Assembly (NCBI GenBank): GCA_903840265.1
Contig: CAIMFH010000123.1
Location: forward strand, 1-41,071
DNA: 41,071 nt
DNA from: an uncultured Schlesneria sp.
GTDB lineage: Bacteria > Planctomycetota > Planctomycetia > Planctomycetales > Planctomycetaceae
Direction: 5' to 3'
Shown here: one piece after another, positions 31,473-40,519 of the stretch
How the letters are laid out: each line of letters begins with the position of its first letter
Numbering within the stretch: the stretch's first letter is position 1
Made by a program: the position numbers and the translations under genes
Notes under the pieces: model-generated
Seen by the model: the letters and a program-made list of their open reading frames with translations, nothing else
Told to the model about the DNA's origin: nothing
Database searches by the model: none

Positions 31473-33206
31473 ATGAGCCTGTTCTCTTTCGCACCCGAAG
31501 GGATCTCTCGCTCTGCCATGACCGCCGTCGCAAAGATGGCCGCGATTCCCTTCTATCAGCGTAAGCTACGACGTTTCGAAGCCATGCTGGCCAAGGGACA
31601 TCAGTTTCAACGGCGATCGCTGTTTGAAAAGATCCGCAATAATGCTGAGTCCGACTTTGGGAAGGTGCATGGTTTCGATCGCATCCAGACCGTCGAAGAC
31701 TTCCGTCGCAACGTGCCTATTTCTAATTATGAATACATGGCGCCTTACATTGCCGAGGTAAGTCGCGGACGAACCGAAGCGCTCTTCTCGCCGAAAGAAG
31801 AAATCCTGGCTTTCGCCTGTACGACGGGGACGACCGGGCAGCCGAAGTTGAATCCCGTCACGCGAACGTGGCTGAACGAATATCGCCGCTCGCTCGAGAT
31901 CTGGGGCGTCAAAGCGATTGTCGAACATCCAGAGATGATCGGAACACGCGTCCTTCAACTGCTGGGTCCGGCCAATTTGGGAACCACTCCCAGCGGTCTT
32001 CCCATTGGGATGGTCAGCGCGATCGCAGCCAGATTTCAGAATCGCGTCTATCAGTCGTTTTACGCAATCCCCTCCGAAGTGGCTGACGTTCCAGATTCGT
32101 TCTCGAAGTATTATTTGACCATGCGATTGGCAATGGCCTCGCAAGTCGGCTTCATCATTGCCATCACGCCGGCAAACTTGATCCGTCTGGCAGAAGTGGG
32201 TAACGAATTCCGCGAGCAGCTCATTCGCGATATTCACGATGGCACGCTCTGGAGCCGAGCCGACATTCCTCGCGAACTGCATCAACGCGTCGCTCGCACG
32301 ATCGGTCGCAAACAGCCAGAGCGGGCTCGGACACTGCAAAAGATCATCGAGCGCACCGGAACCCTTTATCCGAAGGACTACTGGCCGCTGTCGCTGATTT
32401 CCTGCTGGTTAGGTGGGACGATCGGGTATCAGGCGCGCGACTTGTCCCGATACTACGGTGAAACTCCGACGCGCGATCTGGGGCTGGTTTCAACCGAAGG
32501 TCGCCACACGATTCCGCTGCACGACAACCGCGCGGAAGGAGTGCTGGCCGTCGACGGCGCGTACTACGAATTCATTCCATTTCCTGAGAACGCTTCTTCC
32601 GATGCCCGCGTCCTGGAATGTCATGAACTGGAACCTGGCGAGCAGTATTCCGTGGTGATGACCACGTCGAGCGGACTGTATCGCTATGAGATCGGCGATA
32701 TCGTGCAATGTACCGGCTATGTCGGACAGGCACCCGTCCTGCAGTTCCTGCACAAGGTCGGCCAGTATTCGGATATGGAAGGCGAAAAGGTCAGTGGATA
32801 CCAGATGGCAGAAGCCGTCGAGACTGCTGCCCGAGAATTGTCGTTGCCGCTCGATTGCTTCACCGCAGTCCCCGTGCGGGACGAAGGAGAAGTCCCGTAC
32901 TACGCGGTCCTGGTCGAACGCAACGTCATCGAAGAAGCGTCCACGGGACAGCGGTTTATCCAAATCGTCGATCGTGAATTGATCCGACAAAACGTGATGT
33001 ATGCTGGCAAGCGACATGATGGCTACATCGATTCGCCTCGTGTCGTGCGACTAGCACCCGGCACCTGGACGGCGTACAAGGCGACGGAAATCTACAGAAC
33101 CAAAGTTGGCGACTCACAATACAAACAAGCCGCACTCGTGTCCGATACGACCTGGCTGGGACGATTCCAGCCGCTAGATACATTGCGTCTGGAAACCGTC
33201 GTTTAG
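31473..33206 (+). CDS. GH3-family adenylate-forming protein (copy 2)
   Basis: A 577-residue paralogue of the preceding gene, colinear over its length. ATP loop: TTGTTGQPKLNPVT (117-130). GLVSTEGRHTIPLHDNRAEGVLAVDG and SSGLYRYEIGDIVQCTGY correspond to the same blocks in copy 1, as does GQYSDMEGEKVSGYQM. The GSTGI/GTTGQ difference in the loop, and divergence in the acyl-binding half, suggest different substrates rather than recent duplication. ATG at 31473 has AGAGG about nine bases upstream. The two genes are probably co-transcribed. Both look catalytically complete. Confidence 0.9.
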   Translation: MSLFSFAPEGISRSAMTAVAKMAAIPFYQRKLRRFEAMLAKGHQFQRRSLFEKIRNNAESDFGKVHGFDRIQTVEDFRRNVPISNYEYMAPYIAEVSRGRTEALFSPKEEILAFACTTGTTGQPKLNPVTRTWLNEYRRSLEIWGVKAIVEHPEMIGTRVLQLLGPANLGTTPSGLPIGMVSAIAARFQNRVYQSFYAIPSEVADVPDSFSKYYLTMRLAMASQVGFIIAITPANLIRLAEVGNEFREQLIRDIHDGTLWSRADIPRELHQRVARTIGRKQPERARTLQKIIERTGTLYPKDYWPLSLISCWLGGTIGYQARDLSRYYGETPTRDLGLVSTEGRHTIPLHDNRAEGVLAVDGAYYEFIPFPENASSDARVLECHELEPGEQYSVVMTTSSGLYRYEIGDIVQCTGYVGQAPVLQFLHKVGQYSDMEGEKVSGYQMAEAVETAARELSLPLDCFTAVPVRDEGEVPYYAVLVERNVIEEASTGQRFIQIVDRELIRQNVMYAGKRHDGYIDSPRVVRLAPGTWTAYKATEIYRTKVGDSQYKQAALVSDTTWLGRFQPLDTLRLETVV

Positions 33207-33271
33207 CAGGGTGGAAAGCCACTTCGATCGCGTTGGCAAAATGACGTTAAGTGATCGCGCAACGTCATAAT

Positions 33272-33694
33272 TTAGAATCGGCGATTTGGTTGAGTGGCCC
33301 CGACAATCAAGACCATCACTAACGCGATCAACGAAATCGCGGTCATCAGTCCTCCGAGAATGACGCCAAACCAGGCACGGCCGCTGCCAGAAAGATCAGG
33401 ATCCTTCTTGATCGCTTTCAAGGCCACGATCCCACAGACCAGGGCCGCGATCGAGAATGGCAGTCCGCACATCGGGATGATGCCAAACAGTGCGCAATAG
33501 CCAGCCGCAATGGCGGACAGTGGTCGACCGACGGGAATCAGCATCCGATCGACGGTGCCGTGAGTCTGCTTTTTCTTCCGCGGCCTGCTGACTGGTTCAT
33601 CATCCAGCATCTCTCCGCAGTGACGGCACTTCTTCGCGGCGGCCCGAATCTCCTCATCACAGTACGGACAGATCTTGGTATCAGAAGTTGACAT
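33272..33694 (-). CDS. Zinc-ribbon membrane protein (DUF4190-like)
   Basis: A 140-residue protein. An N-terminal zinc ribbon (C9, C12, C23, C26: CPYCDEEI...CRHCGE) and a basic linker (RPRKKK) precede two membrane segments (about 60-90 and 108-132), with a GIIPMCGLPFSIAALVCGIVALKAIKKDP motif typical of DUF4190. The ribbon should lie in the cytoplasm. Function is unknown. It is transcribed alone, converging with GH3 copy 2. Confidence 0.8.
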   Translation of the reverse strand: MSTSDTKICPYCDEEIRAAAKKCRHCGEMLDDEPVSRPRKKKQTHGTVDRMLIPVGRPLSAIAAGYCALFGIIPMCGLPFSIAALVCGIVALKAIKKDPDLSGSGRAWFGVILGGLMTAISLIALVMVLIVGATQPNRRF

Positions 33695-33831
33695 GGTGGC
33701 CCCCAGTGAACTGATATGAGAAATAGAGAAGTGCTATCGGGATCATAGCAGCCTCGATTCATCAATGTGAGCGCACCACGGTGAATGCGAACGTGCCATC
33801 TCGACTGTGAGCTTCGCCGGCATTTCGACGA

Positions 33832-35151
33832 TTACGTCAAACCGGTCAGCACCCCGTCGCGGCAATAATCGGGATTTCCGAATCGCTCGATATGGTGACC
33901 CATTCCATCGGCCAACGACATCAGCAGGCGATTGTGAGGCACCTTCTTAAACTGCAGCGAGCGGCCCATCTTGAAATCCAGGCCATTTCCAACCAGCACG
34001 AACGGGATGTTATCCAGCGTGTGCGAATTGCCTTGACCAAGTTCATTCGTCCAGACAATCAGCGTATTGTCCAGCAAGCTGCCCGTGCCGCCTGGTTCGG
34101 GTGTTTCAGCGAGACGCTTGGTGAGATAGGCCAACTGTTCGCAGAACCATTTATTGATTTTGGTCAGCTTGTCTTGCGAAGCATCGTCGTTGTCGGGCTT
34201 ATGCGACAACTCGTGATGACCCTCTTCGACATCCAACCACTTCATCTTGGCGCCACCAACCGAGTTAGTGAACTGCAGCGATGCCACACGCGAAAAGTCT
34301 GCCGCAAAACTGTTGACCATCAGATCGATCTGCAATTTGCTGATCTTCGGGATGTTGTCGTTTTCCTGACGAACGTTCGGTTCCAGTTCTGGAAGGGCAT
34401 GACTGAGGGTCAGGTTGCCAGAGGCTTGTAGTTCCTGCTCCATCTCGCGAACAAACGTCGCGTGCTCGTCCAGTAGTTTACGATCGTCGGAACTCAGCCG
34501 GCCAGAAACGCTGCGCAGATCTGCTTGCAACTCGTCGAGGACGCTCTTCAGGCTCTCTTGATCCTTCGCTCGCCCATAGAGCTTGTGGAACATCTGGTAA
34601 GGATCGTCAATGGGCGCGATCGGCTTGTTCGGTCCCGAGTAAATCATGCGCGTCCACGTATCGGCTCGATCGGGCACCATCACCCCGAATTCGAGTGAGC
34701 CGAATCGAGTCCGCGTGTCGGCATTGCGCTGCAGGTGATTCTTGATTTCCTGATCGATCGAATGACCGCTCGACCAGCCCGCGGGGGTGTCGGAACCACC
34801 CTGGATATTGCCGGGGAAAAGTTCGATCCCGGTCAGCAGACAGCCAATCCCACGCATGTGATTGTCGCCGTCACCGCGAACCTTGTCGCAGACACCCTTC
34901 AGGACCAGCATTCGATCCCGATAAGCCTGCAATGGAGAGAGGCTCTCCTTCAGCGTGAAGTTCTCGCCCTCTTCATCAGGCCAGAAGGTCTTGGGGACAA
35001 TTCCGTTCGGGCTGAACATCACAACCAGACGCTGCTTGCGAACCTGTTGATTGGCAAAGCCCAAGCTCGGCAGATTCAGGATGAATGGCAGCGCTCCAGC
35101 ACTCAATCCCAGATCGCGGAGGAATTCACGTCGTGAGGTTCGAAAGCCCAT
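33832..35151 (-). CDS. Tat-exported DUF1552 protein
   Basis: A 439-residue DUF1552 protein of planctomycetes and related bacteria. The frame extends upstream to 35223, but ATG at 35151 opens directly on the Tat signal ([18 protein letters not shown], twin Arg at residues 6-7). Family marks: [34 protein letters not shown], a central coil-rich stretch (about 190-240), [37 protein letters not shown] and [30 protein letters not shown]. It resembles alkaline-phosphatase-like DUF1501 proteins in its second half. Its usual neighbour, a DUF1587/DUF1592/DUF1595 cytochrome protein, is absent; the PQQ propellers lie upstream instead. Activity is undetermined. Confidence 0.88.
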   Translation of the reverse strand: MGFRTSRREFLRDLGLSAGALPFILNLPSLGFANQQVRKQRLVVMFSPNGIVPKTFWPDEEGENFTLKESLSPLQAYRDRMLVLKGVCDKVRGDGDNHMRGIGCLLTGIELFPGNIQGGSDTPAGWSSGHSIDQEIKNHLQRNADTRTRFGSLEFGVMVPDRADTWTRMIYSGPNKPIAPIDDPYQMFHKLYGRAKDQESLKSVLDELQADLRSVSGRLSSDDRKLLDEHATFVREMEQELQASGNLTLSHALPELEPNVRQENDNIPKISKLQIDLMVNSFAADFSRVASLQFTNSVGGAKMKWLDVEEGHHELSHKPDNDDASQDKLTKINKWFCEQLAYLTKRLAETPEPGGTGSLLDNTLIVWTNELGQGNSHTLDNIPFVLVGNGLDFKMGRSLQFKKVPHNRLLMSLADGMGHHIERFGNPDYCRDGVLTGLT

Positions 35152-35248
35152 CTTGCGGTCACTTTCCCGTCTGTAAAGATTGTTCCGTCCGCTGCTGGAG
35201 TGGTTGCCGCAACATATCCACAATACAACATATATGGCCCGAAAGCGA

Positions 35249-35282
35249 GAGGGACATGCCGAAGTGAATTCGGCATGCCCTC
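35249..35282. repeat. Hairpin between the PQQ-propeller and DUF1552 genes
   Basis: GAGGG-CATGCCGAA (35249-35263, with one bulged A) pairs with TTCGGCATG-CCCTC (35269-35282). It lies downstream of the 35378-37087 gene on the minus strand and could end that transcript, although the following sequence is only weakly T-rich. Confidence 0.6.
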
Positions 35283-35377
35283 GTTAAACTGCAATTGCGA
35301 CATTCAAGCTATCGGCTGCGGTCAGCCAGCGAATCGAGGCTCTCACCGAACGGTGATACGCTCGTCCGAATCGCTAC

Positions 35378-37087
35378 TTATTCAGCCGCACCGCCACTCG
35401 TTGCTCCTTGCTTCACTCCGCCTTTCAGCGTCGCACCATCTTTGATCGCGAACAACGTGCTCTTGTTCGAAATGAACAGGGTGTTGTTAGCGACGACAGG
35501 GGTGCTGTAGACCGAGTTCACCATGTTGTTCTCGGACAGGATCTTCATCTTCTTCGACAATTCGAAGATCGTGATGTCGCCATCTTCGTCGCCGATGTAG
35601 ACCTTGCCGTCGACTATCAGCACCGATCCCCAAGCCGCAGCGAACATGTCGTGAGACCAGTAAACGATGGGCTTGCCGTTTTCGGTCTTCTTGGCATCCA
35701 GGCAATGAACGAGACCGGCGAAGTCAGCGATGAATAGCAAATCGTCTTTGATCGCCGCGCTACCAATCGTGCGATGCATTGTTTCTTCGAATTCGATCTT
35801 GCCATTCTTGTTGCGATCCACCGAATCGAAGTGCCAGACGGCCCCGGCATTGGGATTTGGAATCGCCTTCTCACCCTTCTTGGTGTCGACACATTGCAAA
35901 CGACGAGGTGGCATCTCTTTGCCATCGGCGCCAATCGCCAACTCCAGACTGATATCGCCGCGCTTCGTCGGGTCGATGCAGTAGTAGTGACCGATTCCTT
36001 CGCCGTGCTCGGGGTCTTCGCCAACACCTGAGTAAACCAGCCCGTCGTAGAAGACAGGAGTACCGATGATGTGGTTGCGAGTGGCTCGACCGCCTAAGAG
36101 ATAGACTGATTCCTTAGGATTGCCGTCGAACTTCCACAGCAACTTCGCTGCCCCTTTGCCATCGCCAGCAGGATCGAAGCTATAGATCCAGCCGTCGCCG
36201 CCGCCCATCACGACCTGCGCCTGTCCACCGATTTCGAATGCGCAAGGGCTGGACCATTGGCCATGCAGAATATTCAATCCAGGCGACTTGTCGCTCCACA
36301 GTAGCTTACCGGTGTTCTTGTCGAGGCAAATGAAGCTGGGGGCGTTCGGTGCGGGAATGTTAATGTGGTCGTCATCGACCCCGTTGCCTGTGATGACGAA
36401 GCAATAGTCACCGGCGCACGTCAGTGAGCAAGAGCACATGTTGTGCTGGAACACACCGAGCGAACCCATCAGGTCATAGCGCCAGATGATGTCGGCTTCG
36501 TCTTTGTTCTCGTTGGGTTCGGCCTTAAATGGCCCGTCATTTTCACCGTCGGCAAAACCTTCCACATCCAGGCACAATACTTCGCCGCGACTGGTGTTGT
36601 ACCAGACGCGAGTATCGTCGCAGCAGACGGTCGAGCAGATCCCCATCAACGGCCAATCGTTCACACGACCGGACGGCAACTTGGTTGACGAGCATTGCCA
36701 CAGGAACTTGCCAGTTTTTTCGTCGAAGGCCAGCAAGCAGCCCAGGTCGACCTTACCGGGATATCGCTTCAAGTAGCCGTGAGTGTTGTTGGTTCCGACA
36801 AAGACCTTGCCATTGGCGACAACAGGATTTCCGTACGTTTGCGAACCTAGCGGAACGGCCCATAGCACGTTCTCACCCGTATCAAGATTCCACTCCGTCG
36901 GGATATCTTTCCCTTCCGGAGTATTGTTTCGATAAGACGAGCCCCCCCACTGAGGCCAGTCGTACTTGCCGACTTTCATCTTGCTGAGGCTATTCACCAC
37001 AGCGTCGGTCGGGTTGAATTTGTCTGCGGCACACGCAACGCCGACAGCGATCGAGGCCATTGCGACGGCCAAGGCAAAAGACTTCAT
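35378..37087 (-). CDS. Secreted PQQ-type beta-propeller protein with embedded EF-hand
   Basis: A 569-residue protein with a signal peptide (cleavage near ACAAD) and repeated propeller blades: WPQWGGSSYRNNTP, NGKVFVGTNN, CLLAFDEKTGKFLWQ, LDKNTGKLLWSDKS, QVVMGGGDGWIYSFDP and VYIGDEDGDITIFEL. These are PQQ_2-type, as in BamB and quinoprotein dehydrogenases, but catalytic PQQ ligands cannot be recognised. Inserted in one blade is a perfect EF-hand calcium loop, DRNKNGKIEFEE (424-435). It probably binds calcium and acts extracytoplasmically. The gene is 130 bases downstream of a second PQQ propeller gene in the same direction. Confidence 0.88.
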   Translation of the reverse strand: MKSFALAVAMASIAVGVACAADKFNPTDAVVNSLSKMKVGKYDWPQWGGSSYRNNTPEGKDIPTEWNLDTGENVLWAVPLGSQTYGNPVVANGKVFVGTNNTHGYLKRYPGKVDLGCLLAFDEKTGKFLWQCSSTKLPSGRVNDWPLMGICSTVCCDDTRVWYNTSRGEVLCLDVEGFADGENDGPFKAEPNENKDEADIIWRYDLMGSLGVFQHNMCSCSLTCAGDYCFVITGNGVDDDHINIPAPNAPSFICLDKNTGKLLWSDKSPGLNILHGQWSSPCAFEIGGQAQVVMGGGDGWIYSFDPAGDGKGAAKLLWKFDGNPKESVYLLGGRATRNHIIGTPVFYDGLVYSGVGEDPEHGEGIGHYYCIDPTKRGDISLELAIGADGKEMPPRRLQCVDTKKGEKAIPNPNAGAVWHFDSVDRNKNGKIEFEETMHRTIGSAAIKDDLLFIADFAGLVHCLDAKKTENGKPIVYWSHDMFAAAWGSVLIVDGKVYIGDEDGDITIFELSKKMKILSENNMVNSVYSTPVVANNTLFISNKSTLFAIKDGATLKGGVKQGATSGGAAE

Positions 37088-37217
37088 AACAAGTTCCTTT
37101 TAGGGGCGACGGCCACCGGCCGATTTCCTTATTTAATTAGCGTTTGCTGCCAATCTTTGAAGCCGAACTACTCAGGCGAACGAGTGACACCTTCACTCAC
37201 TGCGCCGCGAACACGAC

Positions 37218-39779
37218 TTATTTCTGCGGCACGATCGAAACATTGTCGACGAAGATCTCCGAATCCTTGGCATTGCCGAACAGGCCCGGGCTGCCTGTCA
37301 GATTCGCCGGAGCGTCCACCCACTCAATCAACCATTGTGATGGTTCCGACTCCGACTTCTTCCAAGCTTTGCCGCGGCAGACCGACACGGTTTCACCGTC
37401 GCGTTCTTCGTTGGTCACGATCATCTTCAATGTATACCACTCGCCGGCTTCCCATTTGAAAGGGACATCAAACGACTTCTGATCGTGAGGGAACCAGGAG
37501 AATAACTTCAACTGCTGATGAGCACCCAGCATCGCCAGACGATAACGCTGATTGTTGATGCCAACATCTGGCAGCTTGGAATTTTTGTCGGCGTCCGCAC
37601 CGGCCTGAACTTGATTGGCAAAAAAATCAGCCTGCATCACGTAGCCTTTGGACCCCGGATGCCCCAGCCAACCCTGGCTTTTCGTCCCCTTAGGAATTGT
37701 CGTGATCTTGCACATCACGCCGTTGCCAGTGATCTTGCGATCTCCCTTGTCGACAACAAGCTGCGTTGGGATCTTGTCGTTACCCGTCCATTCCCATTTC
37801 GCGATGACCTTGTCGTCCTGCAGTCGCTTCAACGACGGATCCATCTTTTCTTTGGCCTGATCCTGATTCGTGGCCGACTCCAGCAAGCCGAGATATCGCC
37901 GCATTCCGGTAAAGGCTTGCGCTGGCGTCGAGTCGTCGAACGTCGCTTTCGGAGCTGGAACATTCGTGAACTGAGTGGTCAGATAAATGTAAAGCCGAGC
38001 CGCGAGCGGGTCATCTTTTTGCAACGCCAGGAAGTAGTCATGATCGACGGCGATGTGGCGATATCGCAGTCCGACGCCCGTCACAGGCACGACACCATTA
38101 TTGAAGTCGAAGGTCCAAGGTGTATCAGCCGTGATTTCCGGGATGACTCGGATTCGTGCCGTCCCCTTCAACTCTCCGATCTCGGCAGTCACCATCACGG
38201 GGGCATGTACATTTCCACCGGGACCAGTGTACTTGCCGCTTTCATCGATCTTGCCCGGCCCTTGAATCGTGAACTTCACATCCTTCGGAGTTGCCGTTTT
38301 CAGGAACTGGCCGTTCGCATTGTACAGCAGCACTGAGAAGTCCTGCTTTTGCGTTGGCTTCAGCAAGGATTCCACAGGAACCAGTAGCGCCTGGGCTGGC
38401 TTCGTATCTTTGTCGACGGGTGTTTCGGCGGCGACCTTCGGAATCGGATCGGCCGACGGCTTCGTATCCTTTAAGCCGATGCAATACATCATCGTTTCGC
38501 AGGTAATGTAAATGCGTCCATGCGAAATGATTGGCGACGCACCGACATCGCCCTGTTCCAGGCGAAGTTGATGGATCTTCTTCACGCCCTTGGCTTCGTC
38601 CGGTGCGAAGATGTACCAGCGACCAGTCCCGTCGCAGACGTAGATCTTGCCGTCGCCATAAACTGGACTGCCGCGACCCATCGTGCCAATCTTGGTTTTG
38701 CCGATCAGCTTGCCGGTCTTCAAGTCGTTAATGAAGAAGATCCCGCCGTCGTCGATCGAATACACTCGATCGCCCAAAACCAGCGGGCCGGTCTTGCCTA
38801 TGTATTGCTCTTTCACTCGCCACAATTCGCCGGTCGTGGTGATGTTACCGGACTTGCTGGCGTCGAGAGCAAACAGGGCACCCATCGCGGTGTCCGCAAG
38901 ATTCTCGTCAGCATGGCCACACAATACGATGTTGCCCGCAAACGTGATCGCCGTGTTGATCCCTCGTACCGAAGCGTCATAGTTCCAGATCTGCTTACCG
39001 GTCCGCGGTTGGAAACTATAGACGCTGCCATCGCCACTTCCCACAACGAGTTGAGCCTGGCCATCCACAACCGAGATCGCTGGCGCGCTGTAGGTCGTGT
39101 CTTCGGGAAACGGCTTGGTGCTTTGGAACCAGACAGCCTGACCATTTCGTTTGTCAAATCCGAGGATGCGGTATGCCGGACGAGCCATCTCGCCCCAGCC
39201 AATCACGACGCCACTAATGATCACCAGGTTTTCATGGACGATGGGGAAGTTGGTGCGACCACCGTACGTGCTGAGCAGCCCGTATTCTTCACTCATCGAG
39301 TGTGACCAGATTGTTTTACCGGTCTTGCCGTCGATGCATTGGAAGTAGCCGCAGACACCCAGCGCGAAGACATGGCCTGTGGCAGGATCGCCAACAACGC
39401 TCGACCAACCGACGCGCGTGTCAGGAACGTCTGACAGGAAGACGTTGAAAATGTTCTCCCACTTCGTTTCGCCGGTGGCTGCATCGACGCAGATGACTTT
39501 TTCAGCTTCGCGAATCGTTCCTGGATTGTGTCGCACCAGCGTGTAGAGATTCCCATTCATCACGATGGGGGTCGAACGTGACCCCAATTCGGCCTTTTTC
39601 CAGACCAGATTTTCGCCATCGGGTGACCAGGAATCAGGCAGCCCCTTCTCGCGAGAGATCCCATTCATCTCGGGACCACGCCAATAAGGCCAGTCGAGTG
39701 GATCAGGTTGGCTAGCCTGCGCGAATAAGTTGACCGACGCTAACGAAATCAAGCAGAAGCAGACCAACCGAATCATCAT
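37218..39779 (-). CDS. Secreted PQQ-type beta-propeller with C-terminal beta domains
   Basis: An 853-residue secreted protein. A signal peptide (ending NLFAQ) precedes a PQQ-like propeller (about 25-430: WPYWRGPEMNGISREKGLPDSW, CVDAATGETKWENIF, CIDGKTGKTIWSH, GSGDGSVYSFQPRTGKQIW, LFALDASKSGNITTTGELW and GRIYITCETMMYCIGL). An Ig-like segment (about 460-545) follows. The C-terminal third (about 650-853) looks like a concanavalin-like jelly roll (YVMQADFFANQVQ, YRLAMLGAHQQLKLFSWFPH, WEAGEWYTLKM, GSPGLFGNAKDSEIFVDNVSI). Blades predict binding or scaffold functions, and the C-terminal domain suggests glycan binding. It starts the minus-strand PQQ pair. Confidence 0.87.
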   Translation of the reverse strand: MMIRLVCFCLISLASVNLFAQASQPDPLDWPYWRGPEMNGISREKGLPDSWSPDGENLVWKKAELGSRSTPIVMNGNLYTLVRHNPGTIREAEKVICVDAATGETKWENIFNVFLSDVPDTRVGWSSVVGDPATGHVFALGVCGYFQCIDGKTGKTIWSHSMSEEYGLLSTYGGRTNFPIVHENLVIISGVVIGWGEMARPAYRILGFDKRNGQAVWFQSTKPFPEDTTYSAPAISVVDGQAQLVVGSGDGSVYSFQPRTGKQIWNYDASVRGINTAITFAGNIVLCGHADENLADTAMGALFALDASKSGNITTTGELWRVKEQYIGKTGPLVLGDRVYSIDDGGIFFINDLKTGKLIGKTKIGTMGRGSPVYGDGKIYVCDGTGRWYIFAPDEAKGVKKIHQLRLEQGDVGASPIISHGRIYITCETMMYCIGLKDTKPSADPIPKVAAETPVDKDTKPAQALLVPVESLLKPTQKQDFSVLLYNANGQFLKTATPKDVKFTIQGPGKIDESGKYTGPGGNVHAPVMVTAEIGELKGTARIRVIPEITADTPWTFDFNNGVVPVTGVGLRYRHIAVDHDYFLALQKDDPLAARLYIYLTTQFTNVPAPKATFDDSTPAQAFTGMRRYLGLLESATNQDQAKEKMDPSLKRLQDDKVIAKWEWTGNDKIPTQLVVDKGDRKITGNGVMCKITTIPKGTKSQGWLGHPGSKGYVMQADFFANQVQAGADADKNSKLPDVGINNQRYRLAMLGAHQQLKLFSWFPHDQKSFDVPFKWEAGEWYTLKMIVTNEERDGETVSVCRGKAWKKSESEPSQWLIEWVDAPANLTGSPGLFGNAKDSEIFVDNVSIVPQK

Positions 39780-39988
39780 GGTGCTTTATCCTAAATTCCG
39801 AGTCGATTTGCGTCTGGGCGGGGCGCAAGGCAGATGATGGCAAGTATCAAGAACGATACCCGAACCCCTGCGCGCGGGCAAGCAGCACCGGCAGTTGATA
39901 CACTTCTGGCCTAACGCTGTATTCAGGTTCAAACCGTTGGCTGGCACCGCTGGCGAACGCAGTTCATACGTCGTGATAAAGGTTTGAG

Positions 39989-40450
39989 ATGGCCGATTTT
40001 CAAGAGTCTGTGGTGCTGCCGCGAGATCGCGAAACTTCGTTTCGATTTCTTCGGCAACCGGCCAACTTCCTGAAGATGTTTCCCGAAGATGTCACCAGGA
40101 ATCTCGATGTGAAATTGCCGGACACTTTAAAGAAGGGGGCCGTCCTGGAACTCAATCTTAAAGTCATGGGACAACACTTCCACATCGTCCACGAAATCAT
40201 CGACTTTGCGGAGAACGAAAAGATCGTGGCTCAGCAGATGAAGGGACCGTTCAAATTGTGGATTCATCAGCAACTATTTACTGATGCACCTCAAGACGAA
40301 ACCCTGCTGAAGAATGTGATTCAGTTTGAACCGCCAGGTGGTTTGATGGGATTCATCGTTACCCGCAAGTTGATTACGGAACAACTCACCAAGTGGATCG
40401 GACACGGACACGAACTATTGCGCGACTCGCTCGCAAAAACGCCATCCTAG
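39989..40450 (+). CDS. START/SRPBCC-like ligand-binding protein
   Basis: A 153-residue protein with the length and strand pattern of the SRPBCC (START/Bet v 1) fold: FQESVVLPRDRETSFRFLRQPANFLKMFP at the start, a beta region (LELNLKVMGQHFHIVHEIIDFAENEKIVAQQMKG), then FKLWIHQQLF, LLKNVIQFEPPGGLMGFI and a long C-terminal helix. Such proteins bind hydrophobic ligands or act as cyclases or hydrolases; no catalytic motif is clear. It is a single-gene unit, divergent from the PQQ pair. Confidence 0.65.
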   Translation: MADFQESVVLPRDRETSFRFLRQPANFLKMFPEDVTRNLDVKLPDTLKKGAVLELNLKVMGQHFHIVHEIIDFAENEKIVAQQMKGPFKLWIHQQLFTDAPQDETLLKNVIQFEPPGGLMGFIVTRKLITEQLTKWIGHGHELLRDSLAKTPS

Positions 40451-40519
40451 GCCGCGGAATCCCGTGTCATGGACGGCGTTTCGCGAACAAACTTACCAAG
40501 TGAGTAGTTCCGTTGTCGT

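Noticed and set aside
29661-33206. Plant contamination as the source of the GH3 genes
   Set aside because: Codon usage, ribosome binding sites, lack of introns and neighbouring bacterial genes all fit a bacterial chromosome.
38520-39305. 261-residue plus-strand open frame
   Set aside because: It is antisense to the PQQ propeller gene and has no recognisable domain.
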